Shown piece after piece: positions 61,160-64,000 of a DNA stretch of 64,000 nucleotides. Positions within the stretch are counted from its first letter, which is position 1. Each line of letters opens with the position of its first letter. The position numbers and the translations under genes are program-made. The notes below the pieces were generated by a model, which ran no database searches, had not been told where the DNA came from, and worked only from the letters and a program-made list of their open reading frames with translations. The stretch spans positions 55,744,196 through 55,808,195 of the forward strand of contig CM077820.1 of the NCBI GenBank assembly GCA_039720395.1, in the 5' to 3' direction. The stretch comes from Liquidambar formosana. Taxonomy: Eukaryota; Streptophyta; Magnoliopsida; Saxifragales; Altingiaceae.

Positions 61160-62671
61160 ATGGCTGTTGCTGCTTCAAGGGTCTTCACCTACTGCAATCA
61201 CAAGCTCTTCTTCTTTCCCAATACTGGTATTAATTTATATCCTACACCTATTAAGGGGCCGTCCCTTCTCCTCAACGGCAACGGCAGCAACAACTTTCTC
61301 TTCTATCGCCCCAAGAATCCCATCCCTAGATGCGTACATTCCGCACCAAAAACCCTAGAAACCCATTCACAAAGCCATGTTCCCCGCCGTCGAAACGTCG
61401 TCGAAATCCTCGAAGAAAGGGGCCTCCTTGAATCGATTACCAGCGACAATCTCAGGTCAGCTTGTTCCGACTCCAATCTCAAGGTTTACTGTGGTTTCGA
61501 TCCCACTGCCGAGAGCTTACACTTGGGCAACCTGCTCGGCATTATCGTACTCTCCTGGTTTCAGCAATGCGGCCACAAAGCCGTCGCTTTGATCGGCGGC
61601 GCAACCGCTAGGATCGGTGATCCGTCCGGCAAGAGCCTGGAGAGGCCCGAACTGGATCCCGACTCGCTAGAGAAAAACACACAAGGGATTACCAATACCA
61701 TAACCAGAATACTTGGTCGAAACACGAAACCGAACTCTGATTCTTTCGTAATTTTTAATAACTACGATTGGTGGAAAGATGTCATATTGCTGGATTTCCT
61801 TAAAAGAGTTGGCCGATATGCGAGGGTGGGTACGATGATGGCAAAGGAGAGTGTGAAGAAGAGGCTTGAATCAGAACAAGGAATGAGCTATACTGAGTTC
61901 ACGTACCAATTGTTGCAGGGCTATGATTTCCTATACCTGTTCCAGAAGGAGGGTGTTAGTGTTCAAATTGGGGGCAGTGATCAGTGGGGAAATATAACTG
62001 CAGGGACTGAACTGATTCGAAAAATTCTACAGGCAGAAGGAGCCTATGGCTTGACATTTCCTCTTTTATTGAAGAGTGATGGGACCAAATTTGGGAAATC
62101 TGAAGACGGTGCAATTTGGCTTTCTTCATCTATGTTGTCCCCTTACAAGTTCTATCAGTATTTCTTTTCAGTCCCGGATGTGGATGTGGTGAGGTTTCTC
62201 AAAATTCTTACTTTCTCGGACATAGAGGAGATAAATGAGCTGGAAAGGGAGATGAAGAGTCCTGGCTATGTTCCCAATACAGCTCAGCATAGGCTTGCTG
62301 AAGAAGTTACCCGGTTTGTTCATGGCCAGGATGGTTTGGATGAGGCTCTTAAGGCCACTGAAGCTTTGAGACCAGGAGCGGAAACTAGATTGGATTGGCA
62401 GACCATTGAGGGGATTGCCAAGGATGTCCCCTCTTGCTCTTTAGCTTACAACGAGGTTTTGAATCTTCCTCTTATTGATCTTTCAGTTTCAGCCGGTTTG
62501 CTTGAGAGTAAATTGGCTGCCCGCCGTCTGTTGAAGCAAGGGGGCCTCTACTTGAACAACAGCAGAGTTGATAGTGAAGGTAAGAAGATTGAGGCACAAG
62601 ACATAGTGGATGGGAAAATTCTTCTTTTATCTGCAGGGAAGAAGAACAAATTGGTTGTTCGGATATCTTAA
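61160..62671 (+). CDS. Tyrosyl-tRNA synthetase, organellar, bacterial type
   Basis: Charges tRNA-Tyr in chloroplasts and probably mitochondria. Single exon, 503 aa, beginning MAVAASRVFTYC. About 75 residues rich in Ser, Asn and basic residues and poor in acidic ones precede the bacterial-type core, as in a transit peptide. The class I signatures are CGFDPTAESLHLGN (HIGH equivalent HLGN, 121-124) and KFGKS (KMSKS equivalent, 310-314). The tyrosine-site segments YDFLYLF and GGSDQWGNI are present. The C-terminal S4-like RNA-binding domain (about 440-503, LLESKLAARRLLKQGGLYLN) is complete. It resembles Arabidopsis At3g02660. Upstream ATG 61089 is out of frame and overlaps the start, so a transcript beginning before it would carry an upstream frame. 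PHYA is the divergent neighbour. Confidence 0.96.
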   Translation: MAVAASRVFTYCNHKLFFFPNTGINLYPTPIKGPSLLLNGNGSNNFLFYRPKNPIPRCVHSAPKTLETHSQSHVPRRRNVVEILEERGLLESITSDNLRSACSDSNLKVYCGFDPTAESLHLGNLLGIIVLSWFQQCGHKAVALIGGATARIGDPSGKSLERPELDPDSLEKNTQGITNTITRILGRNTKPNSDSFVIFNNYDWWKDVILLDFLKRVGRYARVGTMMAKESVKKRLESEQGMSYTEFTYQLLQGYDFLYLFQKEGVSVQIGGSDQWGNITAGTELIRKILQAEGAYGLTFPLLLKSDGTKFGKSEDGAIWLSSSMLSPYKFYQYFFSVPDVDVVRFLKILTFSDIEEINELEREMKSPGYVPNTAQHRLAEEVTRFVHGQDGLDEALKATEALRPGAETRLDWQTIEGIAKDVPSCSLAYNEVLNLPLIDLSVSAGLLESKLAARRLLKQGGLYLNNSRVDSEGKKIEAQDIVDGKILLLSAGKKNKLVVRIS

Positions 62672-63264
62672 TTGCTTTTAGATGGCTCATAGAACCTTTT
62701 TTTTTTTTTTTAATGATCTAATTATGTAAATTTCTTGTTTGCAAGAGAAAGAGAAGCCTGTAAGAGGGTAATTGCTGAATGCTTACATCAAACTTCTAAA
62801 TTAATTAGCTCGTCCATGAAAGCTTGTGAGTGAATGCCTCGGCTTACATTTGACCTGTGAAGCATTCTCAGCTAATACAATCACTATTTCAGAGTCATTC
62901 TTTTGCCACTTCCATTCTTAATGTGTAAAACTACTTGTAGTGGAGATGTTAAGTGGGGAATTACCGTTTCTTTTCAATGGCTGTGTATTGCTAGCTGGAG
63001 TAGATTAGGTAATAGAAAGAGGACTAGGTTATGGTGTGCGATTTCAGATTAAATTTTATGGGCTTTAGATTAGTATAGGTATGTGGATGATTACTGGGAC
63101 TTGTTTTTAGCAAATTTATATTACTTAAATGTTTATAAAATAAACTTTAATCATTCCTACTGGATTCCCAACAAGCAATTGGCCAATTAGTTAGAAAATT
63201 TGTGCACATATCTTCATTTTTAGTCTCTTTCAGCATCTCCTCTCCTTCGGTTGAATCCTATTCC
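62672..63264. other. 3' UTR of the tyrosyl-tRNA synthetase and spacer
   Basis: A T run (62698-62711) follows the stop codon closely. The rest is AT-rich with no protein-like frame and no recognised element. Confidence 0.5.
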
Positions 63265-63265
63265 C

Positions 63266-63665
63266 TAGCATTATTTTTTTTTGATAAGGTAAGTAGTATT
63301 AACAAAAAGCACTAGAAGTGCAAGGATACAATGCACAAAGTGCAAGAATACCAAAAGAGGACCAACGGCCCCCGTACACAGGCAGTATACATAGAACCTA
63401 AGGGGTTAGACTACATAAAAAATCAGTGAGGCGCTTCCAGCAAGCAAAAATTCGTCGTATCACCCCAAGCAAAAATCGAGTCAGCAATAAGAATTTTAAG
63501 CCCTGCGACTGTGTCTTCCTTGTCATTAAAAACTCTATTGTTGCGCTCTCTACACACGGTCCAAGAAATAACATGTGGAACTACCCTCCACACCCTTAAA
63601 GCTACCTTGTTTCGACTACTACACAGGAGAAGATCTTCTACAACCTTTTTACCACTGTCTTCCTA
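63266..63665 (-). mobile_element. 5'-truncated LINE 3' end
   Basis: A T run (63271-63279), the minus-strand A tail, is followed by a LINE-like 3' end. Further in, the minus strand reads KVWRVVPHVISWTVCRERNN, RVFNDKEDT and LKILIADSIFAWG, given as short pieces. This is the zinc-binding C-terminal text of plant L1-type LINEs. There are stops near the 3' end and no reverse transcriptase. No target duplication was defined, so borders are approximate. Confidence 0.72.
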
Positions 63666-64000
63666 AATTTGAGGTTTAAAAGCAAAATGTCTGCTATTAG
63701 TTCCTGATGTTGATTTCATTTCCACAGATCCTGGCAAGCTAATTGCTTTCTTCTAAAGGTCTCTCCCTTTTAGAGACGCCTTTCTATAGCCAGGATGCAT
63801 GCTGTTTTGTTCTCTTCATCTGCTCATGATTTGAATACAAGCATTTGGCTTAAACATGAACCTCATCCATATGTCACACCAGTTTGTTTGTTTTATTTTT
63901 GTTTTTTTCCTTTTAGGAATTAGCAGTCTCCGACTTACTTTGGAGATAAAGGGACTTAATAATTTCCAGAAACTGGACTTTGTATAATTTCATTTCTCGT
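63666..64000. other. Window end, no gene seen
   Basis: AT-rich sequence with T runs. No frame, element end or motif that I can support. Confidence 0.4.

Overview
This is nuclear DNA of a flowering plant, most likely a dicot. The evidence is intron-rich genes with plant-type products (a phytochrome A, a DYW-class PPR relative, a germin-like protein, isoprenylated HMA proteins), AT-rich spacers, and many plant-type transposons. The species cannot be fixed from the sequence. No prokaryotic, viral or CRISPR feature was seen, and I found no coherent new multigene system. The interest lies in a few well-resolved insertions, a local duplication, and decayed genes.

Layout. 1-7.8 kb: FEN1 (+, 17 coding exons, 383 aa) with an E2F-like site and two site II motifs upstream. 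7.9-8.1 kb: tRNA-derived SINE with a perfect 13-bp target duplication. 9.6-10.1 kb: two tandem duplications. 11.1-12.9 kb: PPR-DYW pseudogene. 13.9-17.5 kb: NUP98-like 3'-part pseudogene, one exon split by a 1.2-kb solo LTR. 19.1-20.0 and 24.4-25.3 kb: two paralogous isoprenylated HMA genes (-), inside a block duplicated about 5.1-5.3 kb apart that also carries NUP98 remnants. 22.7-30.5 kb: LINE fragments, a MULE-type MITE nested in a LINE remnant, and tandem arrays. 31.6-32.9 kb: germin-like protein (+). 35.7-42.6 kb: cytosolic glutamyl-tRNA synthetase (-). 43-48 kb: GC-rich island, two Helitrons with their 5' ends facing, and a hAT element with a perfect 8-bp target duplication. 49.7-50.2 kb: PHIP1-like pseudogene. 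52.8-58.5 kb: PHYA (-). 61.2-62.7 kb: intronless organellar tyrosyl-tRNA synthetase (+), divergent from PHYA. 63.3-63.7 kb: LINE 3' fragment.

The intact genes are unrelated housekeeping, signalling or defence-type functions: lagging-strand processing and repair (FEN1), cytosolic and organellar translation (GluRS, TyrRS), red/far-red light perception (PHYA), metal or protein binding at membranes (HMA pair), and a cell-wall cupin (GLP). They do not form a pathway. Exon boundaries were set by hand from GT-AG (once GC-AG) sites, reading frame and recalled family sequence. Homology statements rest on recognition, not on a search.
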